Assembly: GCF_049331405.1 (NCBI RefSeq)
Contig: NZ_CP186275.1
Location: 124,001-188,000, forward strand
Direction: 5' to 3'
DNA length: 64,000 nucleotides
Source of the DNA: PoT sp049331405
Lineage (GTDB): Bacteria > Planctomycetota > Planctomycetia > Isosphaerales > Isosphaeraceae
A program made the position numbers and the translations under genes. Positions 43,661-52,190 of the stretch are shown here, in pieces (positions within the stretch are counted from its first letter, which is position 1; every line of letters begins with the position of its first letter). The notes under the pieces are model-generated. The model did no database searches. It was given only the letters and a program-made list of their open reading frames with translations, and was not told where the DNA came from.

Positions 43661-44364
43661 CTAGACCCCGGCGAGGCGCAAGGCCAGGGGTACCAGGATC
43701 GCCGTGACGAGGGCGTGGAGGCCGATGGCGAGGCCGGCGAAGGCGCCGGGCTCGTTGCCCTCCTGGAAGGCCCTGGCGGCGCCGGCGCCGTGGGAGCACA
43801 TGCCGAGGGCGAAGCCTCGGGCGGCGTTCGAGCGGCGGCCGAGGAGGCGCTCGGCGACGTCGAGCATGCCGGGGGCGGTGATCGAGCCGAAGAGGCCCGT
43901 CATCAGGACGAACCCCGCCGTCAGCGGGAGCGAGCCGCCGAGCCGCTCGGAGACCGCGATTGCGACGGGGGTCGTCACGCTCTTGGGGGCGCACGACGCG
44001 ATGAGGAGCCGCCCGGAGCCCAGCGCGGCGAGCGTCGACACCGTGATGCCGAGGCTCGTCACCGCCCCGGCGAGCGTCGCGCCGGCCAGGGGAGGAGGGC
44101 GTCGCGCACGCGATGCCGCTGCTCATAGAGCGGGACGGCCAGGGCGACGGTCGCCGGGCCGAGCATGTAGTGGATGAACCTCGCCCCGGAGAAATACGCG
44201 GCGTAATCGACCCTCGCCAGCTTCAGGCAAGGGACGAGCAGGATCACCGCGCAGAGCAAGGGGTTGAAGATGGCCCGGCGGCCCGACCAGCGGAAGAGGC
44301 CCTCGCCCACCTCGTAGCAGGCGAGCGTCAGGGCTAGCGCGAACGTCTCGGTCTGCGTGATCAT
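43661..44364 (-). pseudogene. LrgB/CidB-family membrane protein, frameshifted
   Basis: The N-terminal half from ATG 44364 reads ITQTETFALALTLACYEVG to GPATVALAVPLYEQRHRVRD, classic LrgB. It then runs out of frame. The C-terminal half in another frame continues LAGATLAGAVTSLGITVSTL and CAPKSVTTPVAIAVSERLGG, also classic LrgB. The switch lies at the G-run 44099-44102 (plus strand); one extra base there restores LLPLAGATLAG. LrgB works with LrgA in export of murein hydrolase activity or small metabolites. The ATG overlaps the lrgA stop by 4 bp. Real pseudogene or homopolymer error. Confidence 0.85.
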
Positions 44365-44729
44365 GCCGAAGGCTCCCGCCCCGGCTTCCCCCCGCGCAGG
44401 GCGTCGAACGCCAGGGCGCTCGCGAGGGCCGTGCCCCAGGTGCTGACGACGATCAGGACCAGGAGGAACGGCCCTTGTTTGGCGATGTCGCCGAAGACTG
44501 CCATGATCCCCGCGCTGGCCGGGACGAAGAACAGGAGCATGTTCTTCAACAACGTATGCGAGAACGTCGCGATCTTCGCGTGCAGGCCCGGCACGACGCA
44601 CAGGGCCGCGAACAGGACCACCGCGCCGACGACCGTGCCGGGCACGGGCAGGCGGCACCCCCGGGCGATGACCTCGCCGATCAACTGCGCCAGGACGAGG
44701 GTCAGGAACGGGAAGAAAGCCGAGAACAT
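44361..44729 (-). CDS. LrgA/CidA-family holin-like membrane protein
   Basis: 122 residues from ATG 44729; the frame extends further but the added residues overlap the TetR gene start. Four helices, with the signature FFPFLTLVLAQLIGEVIARG and LPVPGTVVGAVVLF of LrgA/CidA proteins, then VPASAGIMAVFGDIAK. Members form holin-like complexes with LrgB. It is coupled to the frameshifted lrgB by an ATGA overlap, and divergent from a TetR gene 52 bp away that probably controls the operon. Confidence 0.9.
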   Translation of the reverse strand: MFSAFFPFLTLVLAQLIGEVIARGCRLPVPGTVVGAVVLFAALCVVPGLHAKIATFSHTLLKNMLLFFVPASAGIMAVFGDIAKQGPFLLVLIVVSTWGTALASALAFDALRGGKPGREPSA

Positions 44730-44774
44730 CGCCGAACACCCTTTCGGCCTCGGGGCCAATTGCGATACACTGCG

Positions 44775-44791
44775 TCTCGTTATGGACGAGA
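44775..44791. promoter_or_regulatory. Inverted repeat over the TetR start codon
   Basis: TCTCGT (44775-44780), 5 bp, ACGAGA (44786-44791). A 17-bp dyad that includes the TetR ATG and lies in the 52-bp divergent gap with lrgA. A plausible autoregulatory operator. Confidence 0.35.
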
Positions 44792-45375
44792 TTCTAAAAG
44801 AAGACGCGTCGTCTCGCAAATCGGTTCGGCCGGGTCGTCGCCGCAATCCGGCGACGCAGGAGGCGATCCTTGCGGCCTCCCTGCGCCTGACGGGCCGGGT
44901 CGGCTACGCGAAATTGACCATGGAGGGGATCGCGGCCGAGGCGGGGGTCGGCAAGCAGACGATCTATCGCTGGTGGCCCTCCCGGGCGGCGGTGGTGCTG
45001 GAGGCCTTCGCGCGCGACGCGTCGGCCGCCGTCGAGGTCCGGCTGACGGGGGATCGCGGGGCGGATCTGGCGTCGTTCCTCGTCGCCGTGCATCGTCGGA
45101 TCGGCGGGCCCGGGGGCGTCGTCTTCCGCAGCCTCCTGGCCGAGGCCCTGATCGACCCTGAATTTGCTTCAGAGCTATATGAGCATTACCTGCGAGGCCG
45201 CGTCGCCGAGCTCAAGGCGGTCCTCGGCGGCCGGGAGATCGGCAAGAATACGCTGGATCGCGTCGTCGAGATGACCTACGGGGCGATCTGGTTCCGCCTC
45301 GCGACCCGTCAGCCCTTGACCGCCACCCACGCCCGCCGCCTCGCCGAGGCGGCTTTGCGCGTGATCGAAGGGTGA
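44782..45375 (+). CDS. TetR-family transcriptional regulator
   Basis: 197 residues from ATG 44782. N-terminal HTH: ATQEAILAASLRLTGRVGYA and MEGIAAEAGVGKQTIYRWW, the TetR signature with recognition helix GKQTIYRWW. The C-terminal part is the all-helical ligand/dimer domain, typical of the TetR_C subgroup with VVFRSLLAEALIDPEF. Divergent from the lrgAB operon, so it is the likely repressor; the ligand is unknown. Confidence 0.92.
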   Translation: MDEILKEDASSRKSVRPGRRRNPATQEAILAASLRLTGRVGYAKLTMEGIAAEAGVGKQTIYRWWPSRAAVVLEAFARDASAAVEVRLTGDRGADLASFLVAVHRRIGGPGGVVFRSLLAEALIDPEFASELYEHYLRGRVAELKAVLGGREIGKNTLDRVVEMTYGAIWFRLATRQPLTATHARRLAEAALRVIEG

Positions 45376-45640
45376 GCCCTGCCGTTGTGAAGCAATGTGG
45401 CGAGGGATTATCACCGGTTTCGCCGTTTGTCCGACGATCCGCCTCGAGTCGTGCAACGCGAACGGCCCAGCCGCTGGTGGTTCCAGCTCAGGGCGTTCGA
45501 AGTGATCGGCGACGGGCCGACACTCTCGTATTCTGGGCGTAATTCGCCTCCCGCGACACCGTCGTCAGCCGTTTCGCCCCGCGTGTCGTAGGGCGACGCG
45601 ATGCCGGCCGCGGTTCGTCGTGGGGCCCCGTCTCTCGAGC

Positions 45641-45684
45641 ATGGCTGTGGCTGAGACAATCGGGGCGAGCAGCGACGAGAGGCC
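45641..45684 (+). repeat. Double-hairpin repeat, copy 8 (forward, degenerate)
   Basis: The 3' half matches (ACAATCGGGG, AGCAGCGACGAGAGGCC), but stem 1 has lost its left arm and stem 2 is damaged. A decayed copy, 44 bp. Confidence 0.7.
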
Positions 45685-45802
45685 AACCGCAGTTTGCCAG
45701 GCTGGCAGCGGAAGCCCTCTGCATCCTCCCCGGCCGTGACGAGGCCCCGGGGAAAGGCCAGAATCCGGCCGGGCCTTCTCCGGCCCATTTCTTGTAATTC
45801 GG

Positions 45803-45847
45803 GTGGCCCAGGTTCGCAGAACCTGGGTCGCGCAGCGACAGGAGGTT
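45803..45847 (+). repeat. Double-hairpin repeat, copy 9 (forward, variant stem 1)
   Basis: Stem 1 is CCCAGGTTC-GCA-GAACCTGGG, 9 bp and perfect: a different sequence from other copies but still a hairpin with a GNA loop in the same place. Stem 2 GTCGC-GCA-GCGAC unchanged. 3' end GGTT. Confidence 0.92.
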
Positions 45848-45932
45848 CTTCGCCCAATCGCATGGCCGAGATAAGAGCCCTCTGCATCCCGCCCGGCCGA
45901 TTCGTCACGCCTGGAATTAATAGTAAAAATAC

Positions 45933-45947
45933 ATAATACAGTATTAT
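45933..45947. repeat. AT-rich palindrome at the centre of cluster C
   Basis: ATAATAC-A-GTATTAT is a perfect hyphenated palindrome, followed by TTTTATTGG, within a strongly AT-rich segment (about 45915-45990) that contrasts with the flanks. Confidence 0.6.
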
Positions 45948-46084
45948 TTTATTGGCATGTGATCGAATAAAATGAATTATATGGATTTAGCCAGAGTGCA
46001 CCGACTCACGCGCTTTCTTTAGGCCGTGGATTGGCCGAGGAGGTCGCGGACGGCCACTAGGTCCGGACGGGGCACATCGCGAAA

Positions 46085-46129
46085 TACCTCTTGTCGCTGC
46101 GCGACCCAGGTTCTGCGAACCTGGGCCAC
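46085..46129 (-). repeat. Double-hairpin repeat, copy 10 (inverted, variant stem 1)
   Basis: On the minus strand it carries the same CCCAGGTTC-GCA-GAACCTGGG stem as copy 9 and the usual stem 2. Copies 9 and 10 form an inverted pair about 237 bp apart. Confidence 0.92.
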
Positions 46130-46243
46130 CCGAAATACGAGAAATCGGCCGGGGATTGAGGTCGGTATCTCGTCGTTTTTGACGACCGCGTCTTGGTGGA
46201 AAACGAGGGACGACTTCCGGGTTCGGCCGGGGTGATCGCAATT

Positions 46244-46288
46244 GGCCTCTCGTCGCTGCGCGACCCCGATTGTCCCCATCGCGGCCAC
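46244..46288 (-). repeat. Double-hairpin repeat, copy 11 (inverted)
   Basis: Minus strand: stem 1 CGATGG-GGA-CAATCG with one G-A mismatch, stem 2 perfect, GGCC at both ends. Pairs outward with the degenerate copy 8. Confidence 0.9.
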
Positions 46289-46374
46289 CCGAGAAGGAGT
46301 CCAGGCCTTGTCGTCGTGCCCTAACGCAGCGGACGGAAGGCGAGTCATGTCCGGCGGATTTGCGTTTGGAAAGC

Positions 46375-48063
46375 CTACCGCGAGCCGGCGACTTTGGTCG
46401 GTTCCAGGGCGATATCCGGGATGGTGATGGTCTCGATGGGTCGTCGCTGGAAGCGGAAGCTCTCGATTTGGTCTTTGGGTAGGTCGAAAGTCGCGACTCT
46501 CATCCAGAGATTTAATGCTCCTGCCTCGCCGAATTGCGATACGGAAGAGTGCTCCTTCCCCTCTTTGTCAACAGCGACGACCCGAATCTGATTCTCCCTC
46601 ACCGGAATCACATGGGCGACCGTCACCACCATCTGGCCGCGATCGTTGACGATTTGGGTGAAGGCGATAGGACCCCTCTCTGTCGTGGTCCCAGCTATTC
46701 CGTCCAAGCTATCCCAGGACGACACCGTCTCCCAAGGCCCATAGGCCGCCTCGAAGTCCAGAGCCGTGGTTTTCAGAGATTCCGGTTGAACGGCCATGAC
46801 CGTGCGAAGGTTCGAGAGTTCCTTTCCGTTCCGATTCACTTCGCGAGAATAGGCCACGCTAGAGTCTGTCGACTTCGTCGACACGTCGTCTGGAATGGCA
46901 TCGGCGTCGACCTTGTAGTTGACCTCGTAGATGATTTGATATTTGCGTTTTCCGAGCGGTGACCCTGGTTTGTCATCGAACTTCGGATCGGCGGCGGGCT
47001 CGGCGAGGGGCGTGCCATCGGGTCGCCACCAGGTCTTGGGGCCAGAGGGAATGGAGGAGACGGCCAGGACCTCGACAACGGTGCCGTTTTTCATCTTCCG
47101 CGTGAATTTGGGATTCGGGGCCAGATCCACCCTCTCTCGGGCCGGGGTCACATCCACTCGCTCGCGGGCCGGAGGTTGCTGCGATTTGGCGGCCCCTTCA
47201 TTCCCAGAACGCGCGGAGGCCGTGGCGGCGACGCCGACCCCGACACTCACCAGCAAAGCAAAACCGATGGGACGGAGCTTTTCCATCAACATGGTCCATG
47301 CGACTCCTTGAACAAGGCGCGCGACGGCCGCGGGGATGGTCCCCGTGGCGATCAGGCCGGCGCGGGCGGTAGACTGGATCAGGTAGCGAGGGACGCCCGC
47401 ACGGCACTCGGCTGCGAAGGCTCCGGTGGCCAACGCGAGGGCAGGGGCGAGGCCCCGGCGGGCGAGGCCGTCGCGGAGCCGGGCACGGCCCCGGGCGAGG
47501 CGGCTCTTGACGGTGGCGGTCGGCCAGCCGAGCGAACGCGCGGCGGCCTCGTAGGTGAGGCCGTCGAAGTCGCAGGCCTCGATCGCGCGGCGGTAACGCT
47601 CGGGGAGCCGCCCCAGCTCGGAGGTGACGGCCTCGCAGGCGTCCCGGCGCTCGGCGGCGATGGACGGATCCTCGCCAGAGGCCGGGTCGAATGACGGGGG
47701 CGAGGGGCGTCGAGTTGCATCGCGACGCTGCCGCGCGGCGACCTTGCGCGAGACGCCGTAGAGCCAGCGGCCGACGGAGCCCCGATCGTCGAGCCGGACC
47801 GAGGCCCCCTTGTGCATCAGGACGAGGAACGTGGCCTGGAAGGCGTCCTCGGCGTCGGCCCGCTCGCGGAGGGTCCGGCGGCAGACGCCCCAGACCATCG
47901 CCGCGTGGCGGTCCACCAGCGCCGAGAAGGCGGCCTCGACCGCCGCGGGGTCGTGGGGTCGGCCCCCGGGCCGGCTCCGCTCCAGGAGTTGCCCGTCCGT
48001 GAGCCCGGCCGCCGAGCCGACGACCAGGAGGTTCTGCAAATCCGAGGTCAAAGCTTGCTTCAT
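46375..48063 (-). CDS. ECF sigma factor with transmembrane helix and an unassigned outer domain (ECF-3)
   Basis: 562 residues; ATG 48063 with GGAGG 11 nt upstream. Sigma region 2 at about 46-105 (VDRHAAMVWGVCRR, DAEDAFQATFLVLMHK), region 4 at about 148-203 (LTYEAAARSLGWPTATVKSRL). One transmembrane helix at about 264-283. The outer domain differs from the other three: no carboxypeptidase-regulatory motifs, but a duplicated ARERVDV/ARERVDL linker and a mostly beta domain of about 250 residues (IIYEVNYKVDADAIP, VVTVAHVIPVRENQIRVVA). Divergent from ECF-4 across 277 bp. Ligand unknown. Confidence 0.88.
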   Translation of the reverse strand: MKQALTSDLQNLLVVGSAAGLTDGQLLERSRPGGRPHDPAAVEAAFSALVDRHAAMVWGVCRRTLRERADAEDAFQATFLVLMHKGASVRLDDRGSVGRWLYGVSRKVAARQRRDATRRPSPPSFDPASGEDPSIAAERRDACEAVTSELGRLPERYRRAIEACDFDGLTYEAAARSLGWPTATVKSRLARGRARLRDGLARRGLAPALALATGAFAAECRAGVPRYLIQSTARAGLIATGTIPAAVARLVQGVAWTMLMEKLRPIGFALLVSVGVGVAATASARSGNEGAAKSQQPPARERVDVTPARERVDLAPNPKFTRKMKNGTVVEVLAVSSIPSGPKTWWRPDGTPLAEPAADPKFDDKPGSPLGKRKYQIIYEVNYKVDADAIPDDVSTKSTDSSVAYSREVNRNGKELSNLRTVMAVQPESLKTTALDFEAAYGPWETVSSWDSLDGIAGTTTERGPIAFTQIVNDRGQMVVTVAHVIPVRENQIRVVAVDKEGKEHSSVSQFGEAGALNLWMRVATFDLPKDQIESFRFQRRPIETITIPDIALEPTKVAGSR

Positions 48064-48340
48064 CGTCCCGCCCGCCTCCTCGCCTACGCGTTTCCTCCTT
48101 TATCATGCGGGGAAGCCAACGAGCGGACCCAACTTTCTCGAAAAACTTGCGAGGGCTTGACCACGGCAATGGCGTCGGCATGGGGAGCGGCCCCGCTCGC
48201 CCGCCCCCGGAGGGATGAGGTTGATGCGGTTCGAACGGGCCGCGAGGCGTTGAAATTTCGGATGAGTCGGGAATCCCCGTGAGGGTTTCGGACGGTCGGG
48301 TACTACTGGGAGAAATTCAACAACGAGGAGATCGTCGGCC
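48064..48340. promoter_or_regulatory. Shared divergent promoter region of ECF-3 and ECF-4
   Basis: 277 bp between two divergent ECF genes. No gene, and no -35/-10 pair of the classic or ECF (GGAAC/GTC) type that I could fix with confidence. It probably contains both promoters. Confidence 0.4.
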
Positions 48341-50602
48341 ATGGCGGGGAGTCCGTTTCGCTGGCTGTTCAACCTGGGTGCGGTCGGGACGATGACCGAT
48401 ACGCAGCTCCTGGATCGGTTTCTCTCGGGGCGCGACGACGCCTCGGAGGCGGCCTTCGAGGAGTTGGTGAGCCGGCACGGGCCGATGGTGCTGCGGGTCT
48501 GCCGGAACGTGCTCGGCGACCCCCACGACGCGGAGGACGCCTTCCAGGCGGTCTTCCTCGTGCTGGCCAGCCGGGCGGGGTCCATCCGACGCCGCGGCTC
48601 GATCGCGAACTGGCTCTTCGGGGTCGCGCATCGCGTGGCCCTGCGGGCGCGGCGGGGCGCGGCGCGTCGTCGCCGGCTCGGCCGGGAGATCGCCGGGCGG
48701 ACGCCGGAGGGTTCGCCCCAGGAGCCGGATGAGGAGGCCCCCGAGGCCCAGGCCCTCCACCTCCACGAGGAGATCGACGGACTCCCCGAGCGGCTGCGCG
48801 ACCCTGTCGTGCTCTGCTATTTCCAGGGGCTGACCTACGCCGCCGCGGCCGATCGGCTGGGCGTCACGGAGGTCGCGGTCCGGGGCCGGCTGGCGCGGGC
48901 TCGCGAGCGGTTGCGCCAGAGCCTGACCCGCCGAGGCGTGACGATCCCCGCTGGCCTGCTCGTCGCCGGCGCGGCCGGAGAGGCCCAGGCCGCCGTCCCC
49001 GTCGTGCTCGTCCATTCCACCGTCCGGATCGCGCTGGGCTTCGGGGCCGGCAATGTGGCCGCTGCCCTGGCGCAGGGAGTCCTCAACGCCATGCTGTTTC
49101 ATCAGATGAAGGTCGCCGCATTGCTCCTACTGCTGGGGATCGGGAGCCTCTCCTGGGCCTGGCTCGCCCTCGCCGGGCCGCCCGATCAGCGAGGCCAGGC
49201 CGGCGCCACGAAGGCCATACCCGGGGTTGCTCCGGAAGCGAAGCGCCCCGCCGTCGTACCGGAGCCGGCCCTGCCCAAGGTCTACCTTCACCCGATCACG
49301 ATCACCGGCCGGGCCATCGACCCCGACGGCAAGCCATTGGTGGGTGCGCACATTTACCTGGCATCATGTAGGGGAGACCACAAGCGGATCGCCGAGACCG
49401 TCACCGATGACGAGGCACGCTATTCATTCCCCGCGGTGGGGCTACCCATCGAGCGTCCCGACCCCAATCAAATCCCCAAGCGTGACATCGGCTCGTTCCA
49501 GATCTTCGGCCAGGCCGACGGCCTCGGGTTCACCTGGCGACCCGAGAAACTCTTCTTTCCCGCATCCAGGCCTCCGAACCGTGAGTACGAGCCTGGGGAC
49601 GGCGAAGACCTGTACGGGCCCGACGACAAGATCGAGATCGACCTGAACTTCCGGCGCCCGGCCCGATTTTCGGGGACCTTCGTCGACGACCGGGGAAATC
49701 CACTCGCGGGGGCCCGCCTCGAAATCCGCGACTGCGAGTCCCTGACCACGGTCGACAACGTCGTCGGGTTGTCGCTGGGCATCCTCAACGAGCGGAACAT
49801 CGCCCCTCCCTCGATGAAGGTTCGCACCACCGATGCCGAAGGCAAGTTCGCGTTCGAGGATATGCCTTCGGATTGCCTCTTCCGGATCGACGTCAGGGCC
49901 CAGGGGTTCCCCGAGCGATGGGTTTACGCCACGACGAGCCCCGACCCCCAGCCGGACAAGGACGGCAGCCCCGTCTATGCGGGCGACTTCAAATTGACGT
50001 TCGCAACGCCCGTGGATGTCCCGATCCAGGTCGTCTACGCCGACACGGGCAAGCCGGCCCCCAAGGTGCTGGTCCAGGCCGCGGGCGGATTGGTGAACAC
50101 CGCTCAGACGAGCGACGAACGCGGCCAGGTCGTCCTGAAGATCCCGCCTGGCGAATATCACCTCCAGAACCTCCCCGAGCGAGGGACGCCCTACCTCGTC
50201 AAGGATGACAAACTCGTGGTCGAGGCCAATCCGCCGGCCAAACCGCTCGTGTTCAACGTCCGCCCGGCTGCGATCGTCGAGGCCACCGTCGTGGACGCGG
50301 ACACCGGCGCGGGGCTCCCCGACGTCGACCTCTGTGAACTCATCGGCGATCGCCCTCAGCGCGAAGAAGTCTCGTTCCGATCGTGGGAGGTTGGGACGCG
50401 GATCGCCTGGGTCGAGAGGCCCCGCACCGATGTTGACGGCAAGCTCCGCACCCTGGTCGAGCCCGGCCGCCATCGCTTCGGCGCCGGCTGGCGCTTCCTG
50501 CCTCCTTTCTACAATCGGGTCGACCCCCGGGGCAAAGACCAGGAGGTCGACTGCCGCGCGGGGGAGACCGTGAAACTCAAGATTGCCTTGAAGAAGGGTT
50601 AA
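48341..50602 (+). CDS. ECF sigma factor fused to transmembrane helix and carboxypeptidase-regulatory-like domains (ECF-4)
   Basis: 753 residues; ATG 48341 with GAGGAG 10 nt upstream. Sigma region 2 at about 40-98 (VSRHGPMVLRVCRN, DAEDAFQAVFLVLASRA), region 4 at about 143-198 (LTYAAAADRLGVTEVAVRGRL). One transmembrane helix at about 257-278 (VAALLLLLGIGSLSWAWLAL). Outer part: carboxypeptidase-regulatory-like units including ITGRAIDPDGKPLVGAHI and SGTFVDDRGNPLAGARLEI. No anti-sigma partner nearby. Closest in layout to ECF-1 and ECF-2. Confidence 0.9.
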   Translation: MAGSPFRWLFNLGAVGTMTDTQLLDRFLSGRDDASEAAFEELVSRHGPMVLRVCRNVLGDPHDAEDAFQAVFLVLASRAGSIRRRGSIANWLFGVAHRVALRARRGAARRRRLGREIAGRTPEGSPQEPDEEAPEAQALHLHEEIDGLPERLRDPVVLCYFQGLTYAAAADRLGVTEVAVRGRLARARERLRQSLTRRGVTIPAGLLVAGAAGEAQAAVPVVLVHSTVRIALGFGAGNVAAALAQGVLNAMLFHQMKVAALLLLLGIGSLSWAWLALAGPPDQRGQAGATKAIPGVAPEAKRPAVVPEPALPKVYLHPITITGRAIDPDGKPLVGAHIYLASCRGDHKRIAETVTDDEARYSFPAVGLPIERPDPNQIPKRDIGSFQIFGQADGLGFTWRPEKLFFPASRPPNREYEPGDGEDLYGPDDKIEIDLNFRRPARFSGTFVDDRGNPLAGARLEIRDCESLTTVDNVVGLSLGILNERNIAPPSMKVRTTDAEGKFAFEDMPSDCLFRIDVRAQGFPERWVYATTSPDPQPDKDGSPVYAGDFKLTFATPVDVPIQVVYADTGKPAPKVLVQAAGGLVNTAQTSDERGQVVLKIPPGEYHLQNLPERGTPYLVKDDKLVVEANPPAKPLVFNVRPAAIVEATVVDADTGAGLPDVDLCELIGDRPQREEVSFRSWEVGTRIAWVERPRTDVDGKLRTLVEPGRHRFGAGWRFLPPFYNRVDPRGKDQEVDCRAGETVKLKIALKKG

Positions 50603-50825
50603 TCATCGCCGCCTGCGTGCCCGCCACGCCGGGGCTCAGCCAGAGGCTTTTTGGGGATAAGGCCCCGGGCGGAATCCCGGGTCGGAAAGGCGGGCTCTGC
50701 CGACCTGGATGAGCTTGCATATCGAGGGATGATGCCGCTCGGCTCGTAACTTGCTGCCCTTCTCCCAGCCGATGAAATCCTCGACGCTTCGGGGATGGTC
50801 GGGCCTTGGGGGAAGGGCACCAGCA

Positions 50826-52190
50826 ATGCTGACGGCGGATGCGGCGAGAGGGGGCGACTCGCGTCGAGCGGGGATGGTCCGGGCGTTCGGGAGCCGGAAT
50901 TACCGGCTCTTCTTCGCCGGGCAGGGGGTGTCGCTGGTCGGGACCTGGATGACCCGACTGGCGACTGGCTGGCTCGTCCTGCGGCTCGGGGGGGACCATG
51001 CGCCCTGGCTGCTCGGGCTCGTCAGCTTCGCAGGGCTCGCGCCGACGTTCTTCCTCGGGCCGGTGGCCGGGGTCTATGTCGACCGCTGGGGGCGGCACAA
51101 GGCGCTCGTGGTGACGCAGGTGCTCTCGCTCCTGCAGTCGGCCGCGCTGGCGGTGGTGGCCTTCCGCGGCGAGGCGGGGGCCGTCGCGATCGGCCTGATC
51201 ATCTCGCTGAGCGTCGCGCAAGGGGTGATCAACGCGTTCGACATGCCGGCGCGGCAGTCGCTGCTGATCGAGATGGTGGATCGCCGCGAGGACCTGCCCA
51301 ACGCGATCGCCCTGAACTCGTCGCTGGTCAACGGCGCGAGGCTCGTCGGCCCGGCGATGGCGGGGGCGGTGATCGCGGTGGCGGGGGAGGCCTGGTGCTT
51401 CGCCATCGACGCCGTGAGCTATGCGGCCGTGATCGCGGCCTTGCTGGCGATGCGGGTGCCGTCGAGGCCGAGGCCCGCCTCGACGGCGACGGTCGGCCGG
51501 CATCTGGTTGAGGGGGTGCGGTACATCGCCGGGTTCCCGCCGATCCGGGCGTTGCTGCTCCTGCTGGCGCTGGTGAGCTTCGCCTCGATGCCGCAGACGG
51601 TCCTGATGCCGATCTTCGCGACCCAGGTGCTCGGCGGCGGGCCGCACACGCTCGGCCTGCTCTCGGCGGCGACGGGGCTCGGCGCGTTGTCGGGGGCACT
51701 CTATCTCGCCTCAAGGCCGTCGGTGCTCGGGCTCGGGCGGGTGATCGTCGCCGCGGACCTGGTGCTGGGCCTCGGCCTGGTGGGCTTCTCGCAGTCGGGC
51801 TCGGTCTGGGTCTCGGCCTTACTCCTGGTTACGACCGGGGCGGGGATGATGGTGCAGATGGCGGCCTCGAATACGTTGATCCAGACGATGGTCGACGAGG
51901 ACAAGCGGGGCCGCGTGATGGGCTTCTACGGCATGGCCTTCCAGGGCACCGCGCCCTTCGGGAGCCTGCTCGGCGGCTGGCTCGCGAGCCGGTTCGGCCC
52001 CGGTCCGGTCGTGCTCGGATCCGCCGCGCTGGTGATCGCCGGAGGCTTCGCCTTCGCCACCCAGTTGCCTCGCCTGCGCCGGATCGCCCGGCCCGTCTAT
52101 GTCCGCCTCGGCATCCTCCCCGCCCCGAACGCCACCACCGGCGAGGTCGCCGCCGCCGCGGAGATGCCCCCGGCCTTGAAGGAATGCTGA
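50826..52190 (+). CDS. MFS transporter, EntS/MFS_3-like exporter
   Basis: 454 residues from ATG 50826 with GGGGGAAGGG about 10 nt upstream; a longer frame begins at 50751. Twelve helices; FGSRNYRLFFAGQGVSLVGTW and the loop motif VAGVYVDRWGRHKALVV match the MFS_3/enterobactin-exporter-like group. A second MFS-style loop, DEDKRGRVMGFYGMAF, precedes the C-terminal helices. Probably a proton-driven efflux pump; substrate unknown. It stands alone between an ECF gene and the CxxCHH protein gene. Confidence 0.88.
   Translation: MLTADAARGGDSRRAGMVRAFGSRNYRLFFAGQGVSLVGTWMTRLATGWLVLRLGGDHAPWLLGLVSFAGLAPTFFLGPVAGVYVDRWGRHKALVVTQVLSLLQSAALAVVAFRGEAGAVAIGLIISLSVAQGVINAFDMPARQSLLIEMVDRREDLPNAIALNSSLVNGARLVGPAMAGAVIAVAGEAWCFAIDAVSYAAVIAALLAMRVPSRPRPASTATVGRHLVEGVRYIAGFPPIRALLLLLALVSFASMPQTVLMPIFATQVLGGGPHTLGLLSAATGLGALSGALYLASRPSVLGLGRVIVAADLVLGLGLVGFSQSGSVWVSALLLVTTGAGMMVQMAASNTLIQTMVDEDKRGRVMGFYGMAFQGTAPFGSLLGGWLASRFGPGPVVLGSAALVIAGGFAFATQLPRLRRIARPVYVRLGILPAPNATTGEVAAAAEMPPALKEC

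Larger units (their letters stand above)
45376..46374. other. Gene-free stretch holding repeat cluster C
   Basis: 999 bp between the TetR gene and the 3' end of ECF-3. Four double-hairpin repeats (two forward, two inverted, nested), an AT-rich centre and short direct repeats of CCCTCTGCATCC at about 45715 and 45879. No gene supported. Confidence 0.6.

Noticed and set aside
33430..46288. Short frames reading GTIGVAQRREA or GQSGSRSDERP through the repeats
   Set aside because: The same peptides arise wherever the 45-bp element occurs, in several phases and both orientations, so they are translations of the repeat.
27394..46288. Repeat clusters as a CRISPR array
   Set aside because: Orientation is mixed, spacing ranges from about 100 to 240 bp, copies diverge and there is no cas gene.
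33430..46288. Repeats as integron attC sites
   Set aside because: No RYYYAAC/GTTRRRY core pairs, no gene cassettes between copies and no integrase gene.
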